From: Clostridia bacterium
GTDB lineage: Bacteria; Bacillota_A; Clostridia; Oscillospirales; CAG-272
Length of the DNA stretch: 17,096 bases
NCBI GenBank assembly: GCA_017454075.1
Contig: JAFTDQ010000108.1
Location: forward strand, 1-17,096
Direction: 5' to 3'
This document shows, one piece after another, positions 6,137 to 14,600 of this stretch. The position numbers were made by a program, and so were the translations under genes. The first letter of the stretch is position 1. Each line of letters starts with the position of its first letter. The notes beneath the pieces are model-generated. The model was given only the letters and a program-made list of their open reading frames with translations. It searched no databases and was not told the DNA's origin.

Positions 6137-7971
6137 CTGGTCTTTCCTCCGAGATTGTCCGCGCCGCATCCGGAACATTTTTCCGAGCACGGAGGGGTGG
6201 TTTTTGATTCGTATGCTTTGTGCCTTTCACGCAGCAGAAATGATTTGCTGACTCCGCAGTCTATGACGTCCCACGGGAGCACCTCGTCCTCATCGAATTC
6301 GCGGTTGGCGTAGAACGACGGGTCGATACCTGAGATCTCAAAAGCTCTGAGCCATTTTTCATAGCTGAAATGCTCGTCCCAGCTGTCGAATTTCACGCCG
6401 AGCCGGTGCGCCTCGATAAGCGCGGATGAAAGCCGTCGGTTCCCGCGCGCAAAGACTGCCTCTATGCGGGATACCTCGGCGTCGTGCCAGCTGTATCTGA
6501 TGTGTTTTTTTCCGTCAAGTTTTTCGCGGAGGCGCCGCTGTTTCATCATGACCGTGTCGAGGTCGTCCTGGGCGTCCCACTGAAAGGCGGTGAAGGGCTT
6601 GGGAATAAATACCGAGACCGATATACTGATCTGCGGGGCGCGGCTCTTGTTCCGGCCCTCCGTGTGAAAATATTCGGTCACGACCTTTGAGGCAAGGTCG
6701 GCTATTCCCTCGACGTCCTCGACTGTTTCGGTCGGGAGACCGTCCATAAAATACAGTTTAACCGCATTTTTACCGGTCTCAAATGCAATGCGGCAGGATC
6801 TCATGAGATCCTCTTCGTTTACGTTTTTGTTTATGGCGTCTCTCAGGCGCTGCGTCCCGGCTTCCGGCGCGAATGTAATACCGGCGGAACGAACCGAGCT
6901 GACCTTTTCCATGAGCTCTTTCGAAAAACTGTCGATCCGCATGGAGGGAAGGGAAAGATTGACCATGGCGGGCTCTGTCCAGCTGAGAAGCCGGTCGGTA
7001 AGCTCCGGCAGACGGCTGTAGTCGCTTATGCTGAGAGACGACAGAGAGACCTCGTCGTAACCCGAGTTTTCGTAAACGCATTTTGCCTGTCTGTCGAGAG
7101 TCTCCGGAGACTTTTCCCTGACGGGTCGAAAGACCATCCCCGCCTGACAGAAACGGCAGCCGCGTATGCAGCCGCGGTAAACCTCCAGCACGATCCTGTC
7201 GTGGACAGTCTCTATGTAAGGAACGACGGGCTTTTCGGGATAATATGACTGATCCATATCCCTGATTATTCGTTTGACGACTTTTTCGGGAACGTCGGGG
7301 TATTTCGGCAGACAGGATTTTATAGTTCCGTCTTCTTTGTACAGAACGTCGTAGAGGGAAGGGACGTAAAAGCCCGGAATATGTGAAAGGCGGCGGAGAA
7401 AACCCTTTTTCGTGTAGGTTCCGTCCTTTTTCATTTCCGAGTAGAGACGCGTCATCTCGGGGAGCGCCTCCTCGCCCTCACCGATTGAAAACGCGTCGAA
7501 GAAATCCGCCACCGGCTCGGCGTTATAGGCGCAGGGGCCTCCTCCGACGACGACCGGCGCGTCGTCCCCGCGCTCGGAGGCGAGCATCGGGATACCGGCG
7601 AGCTCCAGCATGTTCAGCACGTTGGAATAGCAGAGCTCGTACTGCAGAGAAAAAGCAACTATATCGAATTCCGACACGGGGTCCCGGCTCTCGTGAGCGA
7701 ACAGGGGTATGCCGTTTTTCCGCATCTCCTCTTCCATATCCACCCAAGGGGCGTAGACTCTTTCGCACCAGACGCGCGGTTCTTCGTTCAGCACCCCGTA
7801 CAGTATGCGGACACCGAGATTTGACATTCCGATCTCATATGTGTCCGGAAAGCAGAACGCGACCCTCACGTCGACGTCTTTTTTATCCTTGATTACCTGA
7901 GAAAACTCCCCTCCCGTGTATCTTCCGGGTTTGAGGACCTTTTTCAGTACGTTTGCGATGCTTGTTTCCAT
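6112..7971 (-). CDS. B12-binding/radical SAM protein, TIGR03960 family
   Basis: A 619-residue protein. The N-terminal half (about 30-240) resembles the cobalamin-binding fold seen in this class (NLGVRILYGVLN, then VVGGGPCAYNAEPVADFFD). The radical SAM barrel starts at VLEVYRGCIRGCRFCQAG, where C268, C272 and C275 form the CxxxCxxC motif that holds the 4Fe-4S cluster and S-adenosylmethionine. ITFAPEAGTQRLRDAINK (365-382) and GLPTETVEDV (411-420) are typical elongator/MiaB-like barrel motifs. The C-terminal part carries LPWDVIDCGVSKSFLL, characteristic of TIGR03960, and a Cys-rich tail (C595, C599, C602, C614) that may bind another metal or cluster. Its substrate is not known. The DUF2344 gene overlaps its 3' end by 25 bases. 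The ribosome site is poor and only 43 bases separate it from the gene upstream, so it probably depends on upstream transcription through the hairpin at 7985-8009. Confidence 0.9.
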   Translation of the reverse strand: METSIANVLKKVLKPGRYTGGEFSQVIKDKKDVDVRVAFCFPDTYEIGMSNLGVRILYGVLNEEPRVWCERVYAPWVDMEEEMRKNGIPLFAHESRDPVSEFDIVAFSLQYELCYSNVLNMLELAGIPMLASERGDDAPVVVGGGPCAYNAEPVADFFDAFSIGEGEEALPEMTRLYSEMKKDGTYTKKGFLRRLSHIPGFYVPSLYDVLYKEDGTIKSCLPKYPDVPEKVVKRIIRDMDQSYYPEKPVVPYIETVHDRIVLEVYRGCIRGCRFCQAGMVFRPVREKSPETLDRQAKCVYENSGYDEVSLSSLSISDYSRLPELTDRLLSWTEPAMVNLSLPSMRIDSFSKELMEKVSSVRSAGITFAPEAGTQRLRDAINKNVNEEDLMRSCRIAFETGKNAVKLYFMDGLPTETVEDVEGIADLASKVVTEYFHTEGRNKSRAPQISISVSVFIPKPFTAFQWDAQDDLDTVMMKQRRLREKLDGKKHIRYSWHDAEVSRIEAVFARGNRRLSSALIEAHRLGVKFDSWDEHFSYEKWLRAFEISGIDPSFYANREFDEDEVLPWDVIDCGVSKSFLLRERHKAYESKTTPPCSEKCSGCGADNLGGKTRWCPHRTE

Positions 7972-7984
7972 TTTCTAATTGAAG

Positions 7985-8009
7985 GGCTGTCCGCCGGCGG
8001 CGGACAGCC
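7985..8009 (-). terminator. Hairpin after the pseudo-ATPase gene
   Basis: An 11-bp perfect GC-rich stem (7985-7995 with 7999-8009) closes a GGC loop. The minus-strand tail is CTTCAATT, only a weak U tract. It may act as an attenuating or mRNA-stabilising hairpin between the pseudo-ATPase and radical SAM genes, because no separate promoter is evident before the latter. Confidence 0.5.
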
Positions 8010-8014
8010 GATCT

Positions 8015-10663
8015 TTATTTCATGATAAGAAGTCTTGTAATGATGATCGAAGGGACGATCCAGATGAGCTGATAAAGCGCCGCAAGCATCGAGTGAATCG
8101 ACGCGACGCTGCCGAATATTACAACAGCAATCACGGCAAGCAGTCCGATAAGCATTGCGATCGCGCTTACGACGAGACCGGATTTTGTCGCGTGTCTCAT
8201 TTTGTCGCAGAGTGTGAAGGTGCGGATGAGCGCCTTTGCCGAACGCTTTGAAACGATTCCGCTGTCGATTTTATCGCTTGTCCCGGTTACGTCGTCGAGC
8301 GAACTGTATTTGAGAACTCTTACGGGATACTTGTCGAGCTGGATCCTTCGTCCGAGCATTCCGTCGTCGATATTGGGGTCTATCGTCTTGATGCCGACGC
8401 ATATGCCCGAGGTGTACATAGCTCTGACGAGCGAGATGAATTCGGGTTCGAGCGCGTATCTCACGTATATCTTTGAATATACGACGTCATCGAGGACGAG
8501 GTACATGATCGATATGCCCTGTTCCTCAAGTTCGTCGTCCTCCTCCGGATCCTCCGGCTGGAAGCCGTGCGATCTTATATAATCAGATTTGCCGAGGAAG
8601 ATATGTTTTCCTTCGACGATCGCCTCAACTCCGTTCTTGCCGACCGAAAGTATCTCGGTGTTTTCCGAACGGCCGATATCGGCCGTCGCTACGTTAAGAA
8701 CGTCGGAGAGCGGACCGCCTATTCTTGAATAAATGCTCGCGGTATAGTAAATGACGTTGTCTATGCGCCCGTCGTCGCGGCACATCTTGATCGAGCGGAG
8801 CTTGACTCCCGAAGGCGGGAACACCTCTCTGTCGTCAAAGGAAATGCAGGATGCCGCCGTGTAGTCGTCGACAGCCGCCTCGCCGATAAACGCCGAGCCG
8901 TCGGAAACGGCGATCTTTTCGCCGCGGTAGGACGGAAGGCAGAAGGACAGGAAAAGCGAGACCGGAAGCGTAAAGCTGAACGCCGTGTATCCCGCGGTGA
9001 CGCCGGCGGCAAATCCTCCCTTGAAGAGACCTGTGGCAAAGCCGATCACGGCCGCGCCGAGCATTCCGAGGATGAAGAAATCAATAAACCCTTTGGTCGA
9101 GGGGTATTTTTGAGTTCTTTTCACAAATCCGTCGACAAATGACGCCTTTGAAATGCGGAAAATGTCTGGCGAACTCGGCAGATACTCGTTGAATGCCTGG
9201 GTTTCGAGCTCGGCAGAGCCGAGATCCAGACTTTCGAGCACGAATTTGTTCTTTTTTGACGCGACAATACCGAAGGACGCGGTTTCGCGCATGAGCTCAA
9301 ATCTTCTTCCGACGGCAACGCAGAGAATCGCTATGGACGCCGGGAGGAAGTAGATCTTGAATACCGTCCCCGGGACGAAAAACATGGAAATCAGCGCGAA
9401 AAGCACGTTCATCACAAAAATAACCGGAAGAATGCTTTCAACGGTCGGCTGTTTCTTTGTCAGGGAGACGAAACCTCTGTAAAGGTACGGAAGTGTGAAG
9501 ATAAATCCGAAGAACAGAATCTGAAGCCCGACCATCGTGTTGACAGTCGGATAATACTCCGGGTTTACCGCGGTCGGAAGGGAACCTCCCATCGCCATGA
9601 TGTTCTCGTAGAAGAAGAGGACGATCGTGACAATGATGGAACCGAAGATCGATATCGCGTTTTTGAGATATTTCTTACGGTATCGGGCGGCGAACTCCTT
9701 GGTGTCGCCAGGCGACGTATATTCGGACGTCTCCTTCGGCTTCTCGGAGATCATGCGTTCGGCTTCGCTCTCGTTCGCTTCACGCAGTTTGTCCGCCTCG
9801 TCGCGGCCGACCGTGCGGTCGAGCTCCTCGTCGAGACCGAACGCGAGCATAATGTTCGTATCGGTTTCCGAGACGGGAACGGTCACTCCCTCAAGCTCGC
9901 TCTCGGCCGTCTGATCCGCACCCTCGGCGTAGTCGGAACCGACGTGGTCTTCCGCGGGGCTTTCGTCGGCGCTCTTTACGGGATAGGCGACCGTCAGATC
10001 CGCGGGAACGTCTTTTACGGATTCCTGAACGGTATTTTCCTTTTCGTCCTTCCCGGGCTCCTCGGGAATGTTTATCGGTACGATCGGGACCTCACTGAAC
10101 ACGTCGTCAAACTCGGCGTCGGTCATCCCTTTGGCAGAGGATTTCAGGTACTTCCCGAGATCCTCGACCCGTATCGTTTCGTCCCCGTCTGCCGTTCCGG
10201 TCTTCTTTTCCTCGGCGTCCCCGGAATGCTGTTCCTTAACGCCGAGTTGAGGAACGTCGCAGACCTTCCCGTCGACGTTGAGTTCCGAATAGGTGTCCTG
10301 GTCCGGCGCCTGATAGTCCGTCGGCTGAGCAACGACTCCCTCAAGTTCAGCGGAATCGAGCGTTTCGGTTAACGGATCGGTCTGTTTTTTTGCGCCCGAA
10401 GCGACCTCATAGTCTTCATCGGACAGATACATTCTCATAAGCGCGTCGACGTCGAGCCCTTCGACGTTCGACTTCGGGACAGGGCTTTCGTAAGAATAAT
10501 CGGACAGGGGCTGCTCTATCGTGTCAGTCTGTTCTTTTTTTGCACGGGTAAATTTGTATTTCTTTGCGGACGTGTCGTTCCCGGTGTCGTCCTCCCCGAT
10601 ATTTTCCTTGAGCCGTCTCAGCAGCTCGTCGGCTGAAAGCCGTTCGTTTTCCTTATCGGCCAT
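8015..10663 (-). CDS. P-type-ATPase-like membrane protein without catalytic motifs
   Basis: An 882-residue protein. Residues 1-330 are hydrophilic, acidic and probably disordered, with short helix-like islands. Eight hydrophobic segments follow (about 333-353, 373-397, 409-430, 434-451, 525-547, 549-577, 828-852, 858-879), a 4+2+2 pattern like P1B ATPases. Between the sixth and seventh lies a P/N-like region. CISFDDREVFPPSGVK (606-621) sits where 'CFDKTGTLTxGxxxV' is expected, keeping D610 but not KTGT. IGGPLSDVL (648-656) stands for the SEHPLA segment, and GKNGVEAIVEGKHIFLGKSD (675-694) for the nucleotide-domain glycine motif. VGIKTIDPN (756-764) stands for the TGDN site, and no GDGxND follows at 786-800. 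No TGE motif is seen in the loop at 452-524. Ion transport by phosphorylation is therefore unlikely; a regulatory or scaffold role is inferred. The start has GGGAG nine bases upstream and overlaps the rlmB stop by 11 bases. The homology is my reading of motif order, not a database result. Confidence 0.72.
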   Translation of the reverse strand: MADKENERLSADELLRRLKENIGEDDTGNDTSAKKYKFTRAKKEQTDTIEQPLSDYSYESPVPKSNVEGLDVDALMRMYLSDEDYEVASGAKKQTDPLTETLDSAELEGVVAQPTDYQAPDQDTYSELNVDGKVCDVPQLGVKEQHSGDAEEKKTGTADGDETIRVEDLGKYLKSSAKGMTDAEFDDVFSEVPIVPINIPEEPGKDEKENTVQESVKDVPADLTVAYPVKSADESPAEDHVGSDYAEGADQTAESELEGVTVPVSETDTNIMLAFGLDEELDRTVGRDEADKLREANESEAERMISEKPKETSEYTSPGDTKEFAARYRKKYLKNAISIFGSIIVTIVLFFYENIMAMGGSLPTAVNPEYYPTVNTMVGLQILFFGFIFTLPYLYRGFVSLTKKQPTVESILPVIFVMNVLFALISMFFVPGTVFKIYFLPASIAILCVAVGRRFELMRETASFGIVASKKNKFVLESLDLGSAELETQAFNEYLPSSPDIFRISKASFVDGFVKRTQKYPSTKGFIDFFILGMLGAAVIGFATGLFKGGFAAGVTAGYTAFSFTLPVSLFLSFCLPSYRGEKIAVSDGSAFIGEAAVDDYTAASCISFDDREVFPPSGVKLRSIKMCRDDGRIDNVIYYTASIYSRIGGPLSDVLNVATADIGRSENTEILSVGKNGVEAIVEGKHIFLGKSDYIRSHGFQPEDPEEDDELEEQGISIMYLVLDDVVYSKIYVRYALEPEFISLVRAMYTSGICVGIKTIDPNIDDGMLGRRIQLDKYPVRVLKYSSLDDVTGTSDKIDSGIVSKRSAKALIRTFTLCDKMRHATKSGLVVSAIAMLIGLLAVIAVVIFGSVASIHSMLAALYQLIWIVPSIIITRLLIMK

Positions 10664-11492
10664 TGCTTATGCTCCCGTCAGTTTTTATGTGTCTTTGCCT
10701 CGCCGCCTCGCATAAGATCACAGCTCCGGCGGCAGTAACGTTCATTGAATTTATTTTCCCGTACATCGGGATCGAAATCGTGAAATCGCTTTTATCTCTC
10801 AGAAGTCGGGAAACCCCGTATCCCTCGCTGCCGAGTATGACGACAGCGGGACAGTTCAGGTCGGAGGCGTAAACGTCGTCTCCTCCGGCCTCCGCCGCGA
10901 AGATCCACAGTCCCCGTTCCTTAAGTTCTTCGACGGTACGCGCGAGGTTTGCCACCATTGCGACCGGCACGTATTCCACGGCTCCCGCGGACGCCTTTCC
11001 GACGGTAAACGTCAGACCCACGGCTCCGTGACGCGGTATTATCACACCGTGGACCCCCGCGCACTCGGCGGAACGTATGAGAGCCCCGAGATTCTGCGGG
11101 TCTTCAACGCCGTCGAGCATAAGAATAAGCGGCTTTTCGCCTCTTTCGGCGGCGAGAGAAAGAATCTCGTCCACCGTTGAATAATTCCTGACAGCCGCGG
11201 ACGCGATCACTCCCTGATGAGCGGCGCCTCCCGACATTTTGTCGAGCTTTGCGTTTTCAACCTCCGAAAGAGGTATCCTTCTCGACGCGGCCTCGGCAGC
11301 TATCACCGAAAGAGAGCCCGTCATCTCACCGCGACGAACGTAGATCTTGTTTACGTCGCGACCGCTTTTCAGCAGTTCTATTACGGCGTTTCTTCCGATA
11401 ACGAGCGTGTCGCTTTGTTCCTTTTCCGTGCGCTGCGGACCGCCTGCGTACGGTTTTCTGTCGTTTTCTCTGTTAGTCTTTCTGCGATCCAT
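10653..11492 (-). CDS. rlmB: TrmH-family 23S rRNA (guanosine-2'-O-)-methyltransferase RlmB
   Basis: A 279-residue SPOUT methyltransferase that uses S-adenosylmethionine to methylate a ribose 2'-OH in 23S rRNA (G2251 in E. coli numbering for RlmB). The N-terminal substrate-binding domain (about 30-100, LVIGRNAVIELLKSG) is preceded by a charged, low-complexity extension. The SPOUT knot motifs are all present: motif 1 LDGVEDPQNLGALIRSAE (126-143, with N134 and R140), motif 2 ILGSEGYGVSRLL (219-231, E223) and motif 3 ISIPMYGKINSMNVTAAGA (239-257, N251). A related tRNA or rRNA TrmH-type target cannot be excluded. The gene has its own promoter at 11546-11574, divergent from the LRR gene. The ribosome site is weak (GGAG about 17 bases upstream). 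Its stop overlaps the pseudo-ATPase start, which suggests coupled expression of the two. Confidence 0.9.
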   Translation of the reverse strand: MDRRKTNRENDRKPYAGGPQRTEKEQSDTLVIGRNAVIELLKSGRDVNKIYVRRGEMTGSLSVIAAEAASRRIPLSEVENAKLDKMSGGAAHQGVIASAAVRNYSTVDEILSLAAERGEKPLILMLDGVEDPQNLGALIRSAECAGVHGVIIPRHGAVGLTFTVGKASAGAVEYVPVAMVANLARTVEELKERGLWIFAAEAGGDDVYASDLNCPAVVILGSEGYGVSRLLRDKSDFTISIPMYGKINSMNVTAAGAVILCEAARQRHIKTDGSISNGR

Positions 11493-11530
11493 AATTACGG
11501 GCGCGTCATCTCCGGGAGAAGACGCCGATT

Positions 11531-11576
11531 CCTATACTCCCTATTATTATATCACATTTTTTTTCGTTTGTATAGG
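11531..11576. repeat. 7-bp inverted repeat framing the rlmB promoter
   Basis: CCTATAC (11531-11537) and GTATAGG (11570-11576) form an inverted repeat with a 32-base spacer. One arm overlaps the rlmB -35 box and the other lies at the predicted transcription start, an arrangement seen at repressor-bound promoters. It could also be chance. Confidence 0.35.
11546..11574 (-). promoter_or_regulatory. Promoter of rlmB
   Basis: The minus strand reads TATACA (-35, 11574-11569, 4 of 6 consensus bases), a 17-base spacer and TATAAT (11551-11546) preceded by TG one base upstream (extended -10). The predicted leader is about 47 bases. Confidence 0.75.
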
Positions 11577-11636
11577 TTTCCGGAGGCGACCGCAAAAAAG
11601 TTTTTAATCATTTTATGGCGCGTTCACGCGCGGAGG

Positions 11637-11665
11637 TTGACAAAACGCTCATGCGGTGATATAAT
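11637..11665 (+). promoter_or_regulatory. Perfect-consensus promoter of the LRR gene
   Basis: TTGACA (11637-11642), exactly 17 bases and TATAAT (11660-11665) with TGA before it: a full consensus sigma-A promoter with an extended -10. A small GCGCG/CGCGC hairpin (11618-11631) lies just upstream. It excludes a TTG start at 11666, since transcription would begin about 11672. Confidence 0.9.
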
Positions 11666-11698
11666 TTGACCTGCAATTTTCGCGGAGGAAAGGGTTTT

Positions 11699-14600
11699 AT
11701 GACTTCTTGCTCGGAAAAACGTAAGAAAAAAGTATCCTTAATGCGTGCGGTCCCGGCGACAGTCGCCCTGCTCGCTCTTTTTTCCGTTCTGTTTTTTGCA
11801 GTAAGCGCGGACGATCCCGAAGATAATACTTTCCCATGCGGCGAAAATATAACGTGTTCCGCAGAGAACGGAACGCTGTTTCTCTCCGGCTCGGGAGATA
11901 TGACGCTCCCGGAAGACGGCGCGCCGTGGGCGGAACTGTTCGACGTGATATCTTCGATCGTGATAAACGACGGCATCACCTCGGTCTCTGAAGACGCGTT
12001 TCTGAATTTCACGCTGACTGAGATCACTCTTCCGGACAGCGTTTCATCGATCGGCGAGCACGCTTTCGGATACAGTCTCGTTGACGAAATATACACGAAA
12101 ACCTGCGAACCGACGGTTATCGGAAACGTCGGCTCATACGCCGAAACCTGGGCCGCGGAGCTCGGGTTCGAGTTTCCTGCGTCAAAGGTCATTCTCCCGG
12201 AAGGGGACGCCGGCGACGTCCACTGGATCATTTCGGAAGACGGTGTTCTCACCATCAGCGGAAGCGGGGCGGTGCTTTCCTTCAACGAAGGGGGACAGGC
12301 TCCCTGGGCGGAATACTATGCCGAAAAAGACGGTTTCAGAATCACCTCTCTCGTGATCGAAAACGGGGTGACGTCGGTAGGCGACCGGGCGTTCGGCGCA
12401 GAAAACGGAATAACGGCCGTCGAGCTCGGACAGACGGTCTCATCCATAGGCAACGAAGCTTTTTCGGGATGCGTATCGCTGACGGAAATCTCATCTGCCG
12501 GAGTGACCTCCGTCGGAGAAAAGGCCTTTTCCGGCTGCTCCGCGCTGGAGACCGTCATATTCGGATCTGTTTCGCGCATAGGCGCGTCGGCTTTTGAGGG
12601 GACCGCACTCCGGAACTGCGTATTCGGTGAAAAGCTTGCCGAGATCCCGGACAGGGCGTTTTTCGGCTGCGCGGATCTTGAGACCCTGACCTCTCCGGCT
12701 GTTGAAAGAACGGGCGTTTCTGCCTTCGAGGGATGCGTTTCTCTTCAGAAATTCGAGAGCGGCGTCCTTACTGTTGTCGGGAACAGATCGTTTGCCGGGT
12801 GCCGGTCGATGACTTCCGAAAATATGGTTTCCGGACTGTCGTACATCGGAGATTTCGCTTTTTCCGACTGCGACGGATTCACTTCGGTCGTCCTTTCACC
12901 GAAAATCGCAGTGCTTCCCGCCGGAGTGTTCGAGGGCTGCGACTCGCTTTCCTCCGTGACGCTCGGCGATTCTGTCAGGGGAATAAGCGAAAGAGCCCTG
13001 TCCTCATGTCCCTCGCTCCGCTCAATAACTCTTTCCAAAAACGTCCGTGAGATAACGGACTATTCGATAGGATACTACTATTTCTCAAATGACGCCTCCG
13101 CAGCCGCGTACGCGAAATACCGGGAGTTCGTTATGGAGATCAAGGGTCCGACTCCGTCTGCGGCGAAGAAATACGCCGAACAGAACGGTTTTTCATTCGT
13201 TTCGACCGGCGACGTTTCATCTGATGAAGGAACGTTCGGCGACGGACTCAGATGGACGGTCAGACTTCCGGCGGGGCTCCTGACGGTCAGCGGAAACGGC
13301 GTATGCCCTGATTACGAGAGCCCGGATGAGACTCCGTGGGCGCTTTACAATGAATACATCAGGACGGTCAGCTTTACGGGTTTAAAGAGCGTCGGCGCCG
13401 GCCTTTTTGACGGAATGAAGGACGTTTCGTCGGTAAGTCTCCCGGGATCTGTCAGGACCATCGGTAAAAACTCTTTCAGCGGCACGGGTCTGAGCTCGAT
13501 CTCTCTTCCGTCCGGGCTTAATGAGATCGGAGACGGAGCGTTTGAAAACTGTCGAGGGATTACCTCGCTCTCAATCCCGGGCTCGCTCAGACAGATAGGC
13601 GTAAACGCTTTCAAGGGAACGGGGATCCGTTCGGTATACGTTCCGGGAACAGTTGAATTCATAGGTGACGAAGCGCTCGGCTACAACGCGCTCGGAGCAG
13701 TCGTAAACAATTTCCTTATGAAGGGGGTTGCCGATTCCATAGCTCAGAATTACGCCGAGGAGAACGGAATAACCTTCCGCGTTGACGGATACGTCACTTT
13801 GACTGACCCGGTCTCCGGCGCGGAGATCGTCATTGTCGGGTCGGAGAACGATTCGTATTCGTTCGGAGTTACGCTCGCTTCAAATACTCTGGAGCCCGAC
13901 GTGTTCCTTGCTCCCGGAGAATACGGACTTGTTTACACCCCCGCGCTTACACTTGACGGCGCCCCGGTGAGACTTGACGGCAGCGCTGTGATACGGCTTC
14001 CTATCCCCGAGGGAGTCAAGCCTCTGACGGCTCATCTTTACAACCGTACCGTTGACGGACTTTTTGAGCAGATTATGTTCGAGATCGAAGAAGGAAGGTT
14101 CGTTTATTCCGTTACGTCGATCAATGATCTCATACTCTGCAACACGGATCTCTCGGTTCTTTATCCGATAAACGTGAAGAACTGTTACGAAAACGGGGAA
14201 GACGTCGCAGACGAATATACGGTCCACGCGACGAACGGAGCAAAATTCGTTATAAACGCACTTGCGATCGACGGTTATACCCCCGACAATACTTCTGTTG
14301 AGGGAACGATCGACGGCGCCGGAGCCGACGTTCTTTTCGTTTATTTCAAGGAAAAAGTCACGACGCAGGCGGAAACGGATACCCCGGTAACAACGTTCGA
14401 TCCGCGCGAACAGCCGTCGCATCCGGACGCTCTGCTTATTACCGAGATAATACTCGCCGTGCTGCTCGTCGCGGTTCTCATCCTGCTTGCTGCGCTTCTC
14501 ATCAGAAGAAAACATATCAACGACGTGGAAGAAGCGTCAAAACGCAGATTCACCGCCGCCGACGCGTTCGGCGACACGATAGTCGTTCCGCACGCAAACG

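Noticed and set aside
6137..6190. Upstream ATG adding 18 residues to the DUF2344 protein
   Set aside because: It lacks a ribosome site, the added residues are unlike the family, and the 6136 ATG has GGAGG at good distance.
7383..7892. Arg/Pro-rich plus-strand frame of 169 codons
   Set aside because: It is antisense to the radical SAM gene; the extreme Arg content is the expected by-product of the opposite strand's codon use.
11493..11520. Four-codon leader peptide (ATG ACG CGC CCG TAA) before rlmB
   Set aside because: The only GGAG abuts the ATG with no spacer, so translation is unlikely.
11666..11698. TTG start giving the LRR protein 11 more residues
   Set aside because: It directly abuts the -10 box and would lie upstream of the transcription start; ATG 11699 has a well-placed GGAGG.
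13880..14515. 211-codon minus-strand frame opposite the LRR gene
   Set aside because: There is no promoter or ribosome site, and the LRR, MucBP-like and transmembrane reading of the plus strand is convincing.
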